Shown one piece after another: positions 10,213-22,900 of a DNA stretch of 64,000 nucleotides. Origin of the DNA: Penium margaritaceum (Eukaryota; Streptophyta; Zygnematophyceae; Desmidiales; Peniaceae); the NCBI GenBank assembly GCA_023375785.1, contig SZWC01001198.1, positions 138,469-202,468 of the forward strand, read 5' to 3'. A model generated the notes under the pieces. That model made no database searches, was not told where the DNA came from, and saw nothing but the letters and a program-made list of their open reading frames with translations. A program made the position numbers and the translations under genes. The number at the start of each line of letters is the position of its first letter. Position 1 is the stretch's first letter.

Positions 10213-10663
10213 ATGCGGTAGAGTGTGGGGTGGCGCGGAATCCAGCAGTGGTGAAGGAAAAAGGCGGGACAGCTGCCGCAAGGAAGCAGGAATTGACGAT
10301 GATCTATCAATGGCTAGGAATGGCTGCGGAGAAGCCAAGACGGACGGGATAGTAGGGTGAGAATCCGCGGTGAGAAGGGAACATGAGCCGAGCCGCAGAG
10401 AAGATGGAGCACCGGACGTGCAAAAACACACGACGCCAGGACCAGAGGTCAGGCAGGAGCTCGACCAAGAAGGGCTCAAGGGGGGTAACGGTAATCAAGG
10501 AGGAGACCGGGAGGACGCACCGCGCGAAGACGAAGATTTAAGGAAGAACACAAGACTTCAAGCGTCCAAGCCGCGGACTAGAGAAAGATGTAGCAATAGA
10601 ATGGGGAAATATAGTAGGGAAGTGTGTGTGTGTCAAGGACGAGACCCGCGGTGCGTGTACCGT

Positions 10664-13600
10664 GCCGCGTGTAAGTACGTGTAAGTGCATGTAAGTGCGT
10701 GTAAGTGCGTATAAGTATGTGTAAGTGTGTGTAAGTGCGTGTAAGTGCGTGTTACTGTGTATAGCTCCGTGTAAGTGCATGTAAGTGCGTAAAAGTGCGT
10801 ATAAGTGTGATTAAGTGCATGTAACTGTGTGTAAGTGTGTATAAGTGCGTGTAAGTGTGTGTAAGTACGTGTAAGTGCTTGTAAGTGCGTGTAAGTACAA
10901 TTAACTACGTGTACATGTGTGTAAGTGCGGGAAACTGCGTGTAAGTGCATGTAAGTGCATGTAAGTGTGTGTAAGTGTGTGCAAGTGTGTGTAAGTGCGT
11001 GTAAGTGTGTGTAAGTTTGTGTACGTGCGTGTAAGTGTGTGTAAGTGCATGTAAGTGTGTGTAAGTACAAATACGTGAGTGTAAGTGCGTGTAAGTGCGC
11101 GTAGGTGCGTGTAAGTTCTTGTAAGTGCTTGTAAGTGCGTGTAATCACGTGTAAGTGCATTTAAGTGCATGTAATTGCATGTAAGTGTGTGTAAGTGTGT
11201 GCAAGTGCTTGAAAGTACATGCAAGTGTGTGTAAGTGCGTGTAAGTACATGTAAGTGTGTGTAAGTGCATGTAAGTTCGTATAAGTGTGTATTAGTGTGT
11301 ATAAGTGCGTGTAAGTACGAGTAAGTGCATGTAAGTAAATGTAAGTGCGTATACGTGTGTATAAGTGCGTGTAAGTGCGTATAAGTACGTGTAAGTGCGT
11401 GTAAGTACGTGTAAGTGTGTATAACTGTGTGTAAGTACGTGTAAATGTGTGTTAGTACGTGTAAGTGCGTATAAGTGAGTGTAAGTACGTGTAAGTGCAT
11501 GTAAGTGTGTGTAAGTACGTGTAAGTACGTGTAAGTGCGTGTAAGTACGTGTAAGTGTGTCTAAGTGTGTGTAAGTGCGTGTAAGTACGCATGAGTGTGT
11601 GTAAGTGTATGTAAGTGCGTGTAAGTGTGTGTAACTGCGAGTAAGTGCATGTAAGTGCGTGTAAGTGTGTATACGTGCGTATAAGTGCGTGTAAGTGCGT
11701 GTAAGTACGTGTAAGTGTATGTAACTGTGTATAAGTGTATATAAGTGCGTGCAAGTGCGTGTACGTGCGTGTAAGTACGTGTAAGAGCGTGTAACTACGT
11801 GTAACTACGTGTAAGTACGTGTCAGTGTGTGAAAGTGCGTATAAGTAGGTGTAAGTGCATGTTACTGCGTGTAAGTGCGTGTAAGTGTGTGTAAGTAGGT
11901 GTAAGTGTGTGTAAGTACGTGTAAGTGCGTGTAAGTGCGTGAAAGTATGTGTAAGTGCGTATAAGTCCATGTACGTGTGTGTAAGTACGTGTAAGTGCGT
12001 TTAAGTATGTGTAACTGTGTGTAACTGCGTATAAGTGTGTGTAAGTACGTGTAAGTACGTGTAAGTGCGTGTAAGTGCGTATAAGTAGGTGTAAGTGCTT
12101 GTAAGTGTGTATAAGTGCGAGTAAGTGCATGTAAGTGCGTGTAAGTGCGTATACGTTCGTATAAGTACATGTAATTGTGTGTAAGTGCGTGTAAGTACAT
12201 GTAAGTACGTTTAAGTGTGTGTAACTGCGTGTAAGTGCTTGTGAGTGCATGTGAGTGCATGTAAGTGCGTTTAAGTGTGTGTAAGTGCGTGTAAGTACAT
12301 TTAAGTGCATGTAAGTGTGTGTAAGTGCATCTAAAAACTTGTAAGTGTGTGTGACTGCCTGTAACTGTGTGTAAGTGGGTGTAAGTGCGTGTAAGTGCAT
12401 GTAAGTGCATGTAAGTGCGTGTAAGTGGGTGTAAGTGCTTGTAAGTGCGTGTAACTACATGTAACAGCGTGTAACTGCGTATAACTACATGTAAGTGTTT
12501 GTATGTGAGTGTAAGTGTGTGCAAGTGCGTGTAAGTGCGTATAAGTGTGTGTAAGTGCGTGTAAGTACATAGAAGTGCGTGTAAATGTGTGTAAGTATGT
12601 GTAAGTATGTGTAAGTGTGTATAAGTGCGTGTAAGTGTGTGTAAGTGCATGTAATTGCATATAAGTTAGTGTAAGTATGTGTACGTATGCGTACGTATGT
12701 GTAAGTGCATGTAAGTGCGTGTTAGTACGTGTAAGTATGTGTTAGTGCGTGTAAGTCCGTGTAAGTGTGTGTAAGTGTGTGTAAGTGTGTGTAAGTGCGT
12801 GTAAGTGTGTGTAAGTGCGTGTAAGTGCGTGTAAGTACGTGTAAGTACGTGTAAGTGTGTGTAAGTGCGTGTAAGTGCGTGTAAGTACATGTAAGTGCGT
12901 CTGAGTGCGGGTAAGTGCATGTAAGTGCGTGTAAGTGCGTGTACGTATGGGTAAGTGCATGTAAGTGTGTGTAAGTACATGTGAGTGTGTGTGAGTGCAT
13001 GTGCGTGCGTGTGAGTGCGTGTAACTGGATGTAACTGCATGTAAGTGTGTGTAAGTGTGTGTAACTACGTGTAACTACGTGTAACTATGTGTAAGTGCAT
13101 GTAACTGCGTGTAAATTTGTGTAAGTGAGTGTAAGTGTGTGTAAGTGTATGTAGGTGCGTGTAAGTGTGTGTAAGTATGTAGAAGTGCATGTAAGTATGT
13201 GTAAGTGCGTGTAAGTGCATGTAAGTACCTATAAGTGTGTGTAAGTGTGTGTAAGTGTGTGTAAGTGCATGTAAGTGCGTGTAACTGCGTATAACTGTGT
13301 GTAAGTGTGTGTAAGTATGTGTAAGTGTGTGTAAGTGCGTATAAGTACATGTAAGTGTGTCTTAGTGTGTGTAAGTGCGTGTAAGTGCATGTAAGTGCAG
13401 GTTAGTGCATGTGAGTGCGTGTGAGTACGTGTAAGTTTTTGTAAGTGTAAGTGCATGCAAGGGCGTGCAAGTGCATGTATGTACATGTGTGTGTGTGCGT
13501 GTGTAAGTGCGTGTATGTGTATGTTGGTGCGTGTATGTGTGTGTAAGTGCATGTAAGTGCGTGTAAGTGCGTGTAAGTGCGTGTAAGTTCGTGTAAGTAC

Positions 13601-13831
13601 GTGTAAGTGCGTATTAGTGCACGTAAGTATGTGTAAGCGTGTGTAAGTGCGTGTTAGTGTATGTAAGTGTGCGTAAGTACGTGTAAGTGCGTGTAAGTGC
13701 GTGTAAGTGCGTGTTAGTGTGTGTAAGTGTGCGTAAGTACGTGTAAGTGTGTGTAAGTGCGTGTAAGTGCATATAAGTGTGTGCAAGTGCGTGAAAGTGC
13801 GTGTAAGTGTGTGTAAGCATGTGTAAGTGCG
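10664..13831 (+). repeat. Satellite C, 10-bp tandem array (forward)
   Basis: The unit is 10 bp with consensus GTGTAAGTGC (variants GTACGT, GTAAGTAC, ATAAGT). Every unit carries GTAAGT or a near match, the 5' splice-donor core. Single-base variation is high and the phase is mostly kept. Reverse-strand ORFs of the THLHALTRTY type reflect a 30-nt reading cycle (three units) and are not genes. Confidence 0.95.
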
Positions 13832-14294
13832 TAAGGGTGTACACGAGTCCAGACTCTCGAGTCTGGACCCAGACTCGGACTCGCGAGTCGGAGTCAGAGT
13901 TCAGACTCGGACTCGCGAGTCTAGGCTGAGACTCACGAGTCCACGGACTCGGGAGTCCGAGGCACTCAGACTCGCGAGTCCGGAGAAAAAAACTCATGAG
14001 TCTGTAGAAGAACAGTCAACAAAATAGCCATTTCTCCTCTCCTATTCACATTTTTTGTTCCTCATGTCATCAAGCATGCATATACATGCATGAAATGAGT
14101 CCATTCAGTAATGTTTCTTGTATTTTAGTATTGTGACTACAATATTTTACCCCCTCCATACATTCATGAGAGCTCCTTTTTGACTCTCGAGTCCGAGTCG
14201 AGTCTGGGACCCTAGACTCGGACTCGCGAGTCTGGGTGTGGACTCGGACTCGCGAATCCGACTCGCAAGTCTCAGCTTTTGGTGAACACCCTTA
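13832..14294. mobile_element. Non-autonomous hAT-like element (MITE) inside satellite C
   Basis: The element is 463 bp, bounded by 13-bp terminal inverted repeats: TAAGGGTGTACAC at 13832-13844 and GTGAACACCCTTA at 14282-14294, with one mismatch. The termini fit the hAT consensus YARNG. The flanks are TAAGTGCG on both sides (13824-13831 and 14295-14302), an apparent 8-bp target duplication as in hAT; in a 10-bp satellite, however, this cannot be told from a 2-bp loss. Subterminal zones on both sides are packed with GACTCGCGAGTC palindromes and half sites (about 13845-13985 and 14183-14275). The AT-rich centre (13986-14182) has no ORF. No transposase is encoded. Confidence 0.7.
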
Positions 14295-15615
14295 TAAGTG
14301 CGTGTAAGTGTGTTTTAGTGTGTGTAAGTGCGGGAAAGTGGGTGTGAGTGCGTGTACGTGCGGGTAAGTGCACGTAAGTGCGTGTAAGTGTATGTAAGTG
14401 CATGTAAGTGCGTGTAAGTATGTGTAAGTGCGTGTAAGTGCGTGTAAGTGTGTGTAAGTGCGTGTAAGTGCATGTAAGTGCATGTAAATGCGTGTACGTA
14501 TAGGTAAGTATGTGTAAGTACATGTAAGTGCGTGTGAGTGTGTGTGAGTGTGTGTGAGTGCGTATGAGTGTGTGTAAGTGCGTGTAAATGCGTCTAAGTG
14601 CGTGAAAGTGTGTGTAACTGCATGTAAGTGTGTGTAAGTATGTGTAAGTGTGTATAAGTGCGTGTAAGTGCGTGTAGGTACGTCTATGTGCGTGTTAGTA
14701 TGTGTAAGTGCATATAACTACGTGTAACTGCATGGAAGTGCGTATAAGTGCGTGGAAGTGTGTGTAAGTGCGTGTACGTGTATGTAAGTGCGTGTAAGTG
14801 TGTGTTAGTATGTGTAAGTGCATGTCAGTTCATGTAACTGCGTGTAAGTACGTGTAAGTGTGTGTAAGTGCGTATAAGTGCGTATAAGTGTATGTAACTT
14901 TGTGTAAGTACGCATCAGTGGGTGTAAGTGTGTGTAAGTACGTGTAAGTGTGTGTAAGTGTGTGTAAGTATGTGTTAGTACGTGTGAGTACGTGTAAGTG
15001 CGTGTAACTGCGTGTAAGTGCGTGCAATTGTGCGTAAGCATGTGTAAGTATGTGCAAGTGCATATAACTCCGTATAAGTGTATGTAAGTGCATGTAAGTG
15101 CGTGTAAGTGTGTGTAAGTGCTTGTAAATACGTCTAAGTACATACAAGTGCATATTAGTGCGTGTAACTGCGTGTAAGTGCGCATAACTGCGTGTATGTG
15201 TGAGTAAGTACGTGTAAGTTTTTGTATGTGTGTGTAAGTGCGTGTAAGTACATGTTCGTTCGTGTAAGTACGTATAAGTACATGTAAGTACAATTAAGTG
15301 CGTGTCATTGCGTGTAAGTGTGTGTAACTGTGTGTACGTGTGTGTAAGTGTGTGTAAGTGCATGTATGTGCGTGTAAGTGCATGTAAGTATGTATAAGTA
15401 CGTGCCAGTGCATGTAAGTACGTGTAACTGTGTATAAGTGTGTGTAAGTACGTGTAAGTGCATATAGGTGGGTATACGTGCGTATAAGTATATTTAACTA
15501 CGTGTAAATGCGTGTAAGTGTGTGTAAGTACGTGTAAGTGCGAGTAAGCCCTTGTAAGTGCGTGTAAGTACATGTAAGTGCATATAACTGCGTGTTAGTG
15601 CGTATAAGTGCGTGT
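14295..15615 (+). repeat. Satellite C, forward, continuing after the MITE
   Basis: This is the same 10-bp family and orientation as 10664-13831. It ends at the centre of a 12-bp perfect palindrome GCGTGTACACGC (15610-15621), where the orientation flips. Confidence 0.95.
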
Positions 15616-18600
15616 ACACGCTTACACGCACTTATACGCACTTACACGCACTTATACGCACTTGCAAACACTTACACGCACTTATACGCACTTATACGCA
15701 CTCACGCACACATACACTGACAAACACGTACCTACACGCAGTTACACGTACCTACACACACTTATACGCACTTACACGCACTTGCACATACTTATACACA
15801 CTTATACGCACTTACACACACTTACACGTACTTACACGCACTTATACGCACTTACACGCACTTACACGCACTTACATGCACTCACACGTACTTACACGCA
15901 CTTACACACACTTACACCCACTTACACAGTTACACGCACTTACAAGCACGTACACGCACTTACACGTACTTACACGCACTTACACGTACTTATACGTACT
16001 TACACGTAATTACATGCACTTACAAGCGCTCACAAGAACGTATTCGCACTAAAACGCACTTATACGCTCTTACACGCACTTACACACACATACACACTTA
16101 CACACACTTACACGTACTTACACACACTTACACACACTTACACGGACTTTCACGCACTCACACGCACTTACACACAGTTAATTGCACTTACACGCACTTA
16201 CCCGCACTTATATGAACTTATACACACTTACACACACTTACACATACTTACACGCACTGACAAAGACTTACACGCAGTTGCACGCACTTATACGCACTTA
16301 CACGTACTTACACGCACTTACACACACTTACAAGCACTTACACACACTTACACGCACTAACACGCACTTACACGCACTTATACACACATACATGTACTTG
16401 CACACACTTACACGCACTTACGCGTACGTACACATAGCTACACGCACTTACACACACTTACACGCAGTTAATTGTACTTACACGCATTTACACACACTTA
16501 CATGAACTTACACGCACTTACACGTACTTACACGTACTTACATGCACTTACACGCACTTACACGAACTTACACACACTTACACGCACTTACACATGTTTT
16601 CACACACTTATATGCACTTACACGCACTTAAAGACACGTACACGCAGTTACATGCACTTACATGCAGTTACACGTACTTACATGCACTTATACGCACTTA
16701 CACGCACTTACAAGTTCTTACACGCACTTACATGTACTTATACGCACTTACACGCACTTACACATACTTACATGCACTTACACACACTTACACGCACTTA
16801 CACGTACTTATACATACTTACACGCACTTACAGACACGTACACGTAGTTACACACACTTATACGCAGTTACACACACTTACACGTACTTACACGCACTTA
16901 CACATACTTATATGTACTTACACACACTTATACATACTTACACGCACTTGCACACACTTACACGCACTTACACGCACTTACCCACACTTACATGTACTTA
17001 CACGCACTTACACACACTTACACGCACTTACTCGCACTTACACGCACTTATACACACTTACATACACTTACACACACTTCCCCAAACTTACACGCACTTA
17101 CACGCAGTTACACAAACTTACACGCACTTACACGCACTTGCATTTACTTAAACGCACTTACATGCACTTACACGCACTTACACGCACTTACATGCACTTA
17201 CACAAACTTACACGCACTTATACACACTTACATGTACTTACATACACTTACACGTATGTACACACAGTTACACGCACTTATACGCAGTTACACGCACGTA
17301 CACGCACTTACACGCAGTTACACACACTTACACGTGCTTACACACACTTACATGCACTAACATGCATTTACACGTACTTACACACACTTATATGCACTTA
17401 CACGTACTTACACGCACTTACACACTTACACGCACTTACACATAATTACACACACTTACACGTACTTTCACGTACTTACACAAAGTTACACACACTTACA
17501 CGGACTTTCATGTAGCTACACGTACTTACACGCTCTTACACGCACTTAGACGCACTTACACACACTTACACACACTTACATACACTCATAGGTACTTACA
17601 CGCACTTACATGCACTTATACACACCTACACACACTTACACACACTTACATACAATTACACGTACTAACATGCACTTACACGCACTTGCACACACTTATA
17701 CGCACGTACACACACTTACACGCACTTACACGCACTTACACGCAGTTCATTGCACTTACACGCACTTACATGCACTTACATTAACTTACACGTACTTACA
17801 CGCACTTACACGTACGTACACACACTTACAAAGACTTGCACACAACTACACACACTTACACACACTTACACACACTTACACGCACTGACATGCACTTACA
17901 CGTACTTGCACGCACTTACATGCACTTATACACACTTACACGCACTTACACACACTTACACACAGTTACATGTACTTAAAATCACTTATACGCACTTACA
18001 CGCACTTACACGCACTTACACGAACTTACCCATACTTACACACAGTTACACGCACTTACACACACTTATATGCACTTACACACACTTATACGCACTTACA
18101 CGCACTTATACACACTTAAATGCACTTACACGCACTTACATGTCCTTACATGCACTTACACGCAATTACACGCACTTACACACACTTACACGCACTTACA
18201 AGCACTTACACACAATTACACTCGCTTATCCGTACTTACACGCACTTACATGCAGTTACACACACTTACTTGCACTTACACGTAGTTACATGTACTTACA
18301 CACACTTACATGCACTTACACACACTTACATACACTTACACGCACTCACATGCACTTACACGCACTTATACACACTTACACGCACTTACACGCACTTACG
18401 TGCACTTACACACACTTACACACACTTACACACACTTACACACACTTACACACTGTTACACACACTTACACATGCTTACACGCACTTACACATACTTACA
18501 CCCATTTACACACACTTACGTACACTTATACACACTTACACGCACTTACAAACACTTATACGCACTTACACGCACTTACACACACTTGTACACACTTACA

Positions 18601-18658
18601 CGTAATTACATGCACTTACACGCACTTACGCGCACTTACACGGACTTACACGCACCTA
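15616..18658 (-). repeat. Satellite C, reverse orientation
   Basis: The unit on the plus strand is now GCACTTACAC, the reverse complement of the forward arrays, for about 3 kb. It meets the forward array head to head at 15615/15616 without intervening sequence, and ends at CACCTACTG before the island at 18659. Confidence 0.95.
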
Positions 18659-19694
18659 CTGTTGACATGAAATCTGCCGCACACGCAAATCTTTTGCGAG
18701 GGAGACCGATTCATGGACTTCTGCGATGGAGTTGAGGCGAGTGAGGGGTGTTCTTTGGGCAAGAGGATAGAGTCACAGTTGATCCTCATGGTGGAGGGGC
18801 GGAATGGCCATCTTTCTGGGCTTGTGTGTGGCTGTTTATGGGTGTGGGGAAGGCTGGAATTGTGCCTGGTTGTAGACCCGCGGAATTGGGTGTTCAGTAA
18901 CAATGGCTTCATATTTGGGGTTTCGCGGAAGAGGCGAAACGAGGGCAGTGGGTGTGTCTGCGGACTAGGCATCTTGGGAAGGGAAATTGGGTGACTTTGG
19001 GGTCCGCGGAAGGCCTCAAAACATGGTGCAAGGTTCAGCCGCAGATTTGGGTTGTTTGAGATGCTACCAGAGCAAGTTTTGGGTGTGCAGAGGGTGCAAG
19101 AAAGTGCCATGATGGTCAGGGGCGGAATGGGCATGTTTGGGAGAGTGTTTTGTGACTAAGGTGAGGAGGAAGGGCCGCGGAATGGTGCTGGGTGCTTAAC
19201 CCGCGGAATTGCCTTGCCAGCAACAAGAAACGGGCAAGTTATAAGACCACAGAAGAGGCAAATCGTTGCCATAGTGTTGACCCGCAATTTTGCCACATTT
19301 CTGATGGTATTGGAGTCACCTGTGTGGGAAAGAGGGGTGCGGAAAGAGGCCTCCATGTGTATCCGCGGATTTGATGCTTAGAGGAGAGGCGTGTGAGGGA
19401 GGAACAAGAGCCACAAGTGGTGTGGACTGAGGAAGGGGTCACACAAGGCGCAGAAGTGTTGTGCAAGACGCGGGAAGACAACCGGCCCAAGAATGGCGGG
19501 AACCACAAGGCGTGAAGACCAAGAAGTGGCGGGAGGTGGCACGACGAGCAAGGAGGAAGCAATGGTGGCACTTGCTTCGCGGATGGGAATAAAGTAGTGG
19601 TGGTAGTGGGTGTGAATGCAAGGGGGCCGCGACGTGACAAAGAAGGGTGTAGCTGACTATATAATGGGCTTAGTTGCATCAGTGTGGTGTGAAG
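18659..19694. other. Non-satellite island with an internal 323-bp duplication
   Basis: About 1 kb of unique-looking sequence sits between two reverse-oriented satellite C arrays. Two diverged tandem copies of about 323 bp are visible: AGGGGCGGAATGG at 18795 and 19118, ACCCGCGGAATT at 18876 and 19199, and GAAGAGGC at 18928 and 19252. CCGCGG words recur, as in the 5-10 kb block. A minus-strand ORF of 162 codons (18646-19134) crosses the satellite border and has no recognisable domain, so I do not call it a gene. It could be a remnant of the same mobile-element lineage as the 5-10 kb block, judging only by composition. Confidence 0.6.
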
Positions 19695-19930
19695 ACGCAC
19701 ACACACTTACACGCACTTACACGCACTTACACGCACTTACACATACTTATACGTACTTACATGTACTTACACGTACTTACACGCACTTACACGCACTTAT
19801 ACACACTTACGCGCACTTATACGTACTTACAGGCACTTACACGCACTTACACGTACTTACACGTACTTACACGCACTTACACACACTTACACGCACTTAC
19901 ACGCACTTACAGGCACTCACACGCACTTAC
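19695..19930 (-). repeat. Satellite C, reverse orientation, short block
   Basis: This is the plus-strand GCACTTACAC unit for 236 bp right of the island, continuing the orientation of 15616-18658. That suggests the island was inserted into one reverse array. Confidence 0.92.
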
Positions 19931-22900
19931 GTGCAAGTGCGTGCAAGTGCATGCAAGTGTGTGTAAGTGCGTGTAAGTGCGTGTAAGCGTGTGTGAGTGC
20001 GTGTGAGTGCGCGTGAGTACGTGTGAGTGTGTGTGAGTATGTGTGAGTGTGTATGAGTTCGTGTAAGTGCGTAGAAGTACATGTAAGTGCGTGTAAGTCC
20101 GTGTAAGTGCATGTAATTGTATGTAAGTGCGTGTAAGTGCGTGTAGGTGCGTGTAAGTGCGTGTATGTGCATGTTGGTGCGTGCAAGTGTGTGTAAGTGC
20201 GTGTATGTGTGTGTAAGTGCGTGTAAGTACGTGTCAGTGTGTGTAAGTGCGGTAAGTGCGTGTAAGTGTGGGTAAGTGCAGGTAAGTGCGTGTAAGTACG
20301 TGTAAGTACGTGTAAGTGCGTGTAAGTACGTGTAAGTGCATGAAAGTGCGTGTAAGTGCGTGTAAGTATGTGTAAGTACGCGCAAGTGTGTGTAAGTGTG
20401 GGTGGGTAAGTGCGTGTAAGTGCGTGTAAGTGCGTTTAAGTGTGTTTAAGTGCGTGCGAGTGCGTGTGAGTGTGTGTGAGTGCGTGTAAGTGCATGTAAG
20501 TGCGTGTTAGTGCATGTAAGTGCGTGTAAGTACATGTAAGTGTGTGTAAGTGCGTGTAAGTGCATGTAAGTACATGCAAGTGCGTGCAAGTGCGTGTGTG
20601 AGCGTGTGTAAGTGCGTGTATGTGCGTGCATGTGCGTGTAAATGCATGTAAGTGTGTGTAAGTGCGTTTAAGTATGTGTAAGTGCATGTAAGATCGCGTA
20701 ACTGCGTGTAAGTGTGTGTAAGTGCGTGAAAGTATGTGTAAGTACGTGTAAGTGCCTGTAAGTGCGTATAAGTGCGTATAAGTGTGTGTGTAAGTACGTC
20801 TAAGTGCGTTTAAGTGCGTGTAAGTTTGTGTAAGCGCATATAAGTGCGTGTAATTACGTGCAAGTGCGTGCAAGTACGTGCAAGGGGGTGTAAGTGCGTG
20901 TAAGTGCATGTAAGTGCGTGTAAATGCATGCAAGTACATGCAAGTGCGTGTTCTGTGTGTGTAAGTGTGTGTATGTGTGTATATGTGCATGTATGTGTGT
21001 ATAAGTACGTTTAAGTGCGTGTAAGTATGCGTAAGTGCTCGTAAGTGTGTTTAAGTGCGTGTAAGTGTGTGTATGTGCGTATAAGTGCGTGTAGGCATGT
21101 ATAAGTGCATGTAAGTGCGTTTAAGTACGTATACGTATGCGTACATTCGTGTAAGTACGTGTAAGTGCGTGTAAGTGCGTGCATGTGCGTGTAAGTGTGT
21201 GTAAGTGTATGTAAGTACGTGTAAGTATCTGTAAGTGTGTGTAAGTGTGTATAAGTGCGTGTAAGTGTGTGTAAGTGCATGTAAGTACGTGTAAGTGCAT
21301 GTACATCCGTGTAAGTGCATATAAGTGCGTGTAAGTACTTGCAAGAGCATGCAAGTGCGTGTAAGTGCGTGTAAGTGCACGTGCGTGCATGTAAGTGTGT
21401 GTAAGTGCGTGTAAGAGCGTGTAAGTGCGTGTAAGTGCGTGTAAGTGCGTGTAAGTGCATGTAAGTGCGTGTAAGTGCGTGTAAGTGTGTGTAAGTGCAT
21501 GTAAGTGCATGTAAGTGTGTGTAAGTACGTGTAAGTGCGTGCAAGTACGTGCAAGTGCGTGCAAGTGCATGTAAGTGCGTGTAAGTGCGTGCAAGTGCGT
21601 GCAAGTGCATGCAAGTGTGTGCAAGTGCGTATACGTGCGTGTAAGTGCTTGTGTAAGTGTGTGTAAGTGCGTGTAAGTGTATACAAGTGGGTGTAAGTAC
21701 GTGTAAGTGTGTGTAAGTGCGTGTAAGTGCGTGTAAGTGTGTGTGAGTGCGTGTGAGTGCGTGTGAGTGCGTGTGAGTGTATGTGAGTGCGTGGCAATGC
21801 GTATGAGTGCATGTCAGTGCGTATAAGTACGTGTAAGTGTGTGTAAGAATATTTATGTGCATGTAAGTGCATGTAAGTATGTGTAAGTGCGTGTAAGTGC
21901 GTGTAAGTGCATTCAAGTGCATGTAAGTGCGTGTAAGTGTGTTTCCGCACATGTAAGTGCGTGTAAGTTCGTGTTGGTGCGTGTAAGTGCGTGTAAGTGC
22001 ATGTAAGTGTGTGTAAGTACGTGTAAGTGTGTATAAGTACGTGTAAGTGCATGTAAGTGCGTGTAAGTGCGTGTAAGTGCGTATAAGTGAGTGTAAGTGT
22101 GTGTAAGTGCAGGTAAGTGCGGGTAAGTATGTGTAAGCATGTGTAAGAAAGTGTAAGTAGGTGTAAGTGAGTGTAAGCGCGTGCAAGTGCGTGCAAGTGC
22201 GTGTAAGTGCATGTAAGCGCTTGTGTAAGAATGTGTTTGTGCATATATGTGCGTGTATGTACGTGTAAGTGCGTGTAGCGGCGTGTAAGTGCGTCTAAGT
22301 ACGTGTAAGTGCGTGTAAGTGCATGTAAGTGCATGTGAGTGCGTGTAAATGCGTGTGAGTGTGTGTGAATACGTATGAGCGCATTTGAGTGCGTATGAGT
22401 GTGTGTGAGTGCGAGTGAGTGCGAGTGAGTGCGTGTGAGTGTGTATAAGTGCGTGTAAGTGTGTGTAAGTGCGTGTAAGTGCGTGCAAGTACGTGCAAAT
22501 GCGTGCAAGTGCGTGCAAGTACGTGCAAGTGCGTGCAAGTGCATGCAAGTGCATATTAGTGCGTGTAAATGCTTGTGTAAGTGGTTGTATGTGCGTGTAT
22601 GTGTGTGCATGTGTGTATAAGTACGTGGAAGTACGTGTTAGTGCGTGTAAGTATGTGTAAGTGCGTGTAAGTGCATGTAAGTGCGTGTAAGTGCGTTTAA
22701 GTGTGTATAAGTACCCGTAAGTACGTGTGAATATGTGTGAGTGCGTGTAAGTGCGTGTAAGTGTGTGTAAGTGTGTGCAAGTGCATGTAAGTGTGTGTAA
22801 GTGAATGAAAGTGCGTATAAGTGCATGTAAGTGTGTGTAAGTGCGTGTAAGTGTGTGTACGTGCATGTGGGTAAGTGCGTGTAAGTGCGTGTAAGTGCGT

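Larger units (their letters stand above)
9746..10663. other. Non-coding tail of the element block, rich in CCGCGG palindromes
   Basis: I see no gene here. The stretch holds an 11-G homopolymer, a 204-bp segment present on both sides of an N gap, and repeated CCGCGG words (9842, 9874, 9890, 9904 and 9928 in the first copy). Short ORFs are not convincing. It grades into satellite C near 10664 through GTGTACCGTGCCGCGTGTAA. It may be the 3' untranslated or terminal part of the mobile element, but no terminal repeat matching 4826-4936 is apparent. Confidence 0.6.

Noticed and set aside
18646-19134. Minus-strand 162-codon ORF in the 1-kb island
   Set aside because: It runs into satellite C at one end and spans two diverged copies of a non-coding-looking duplication, with no recognisable motif.
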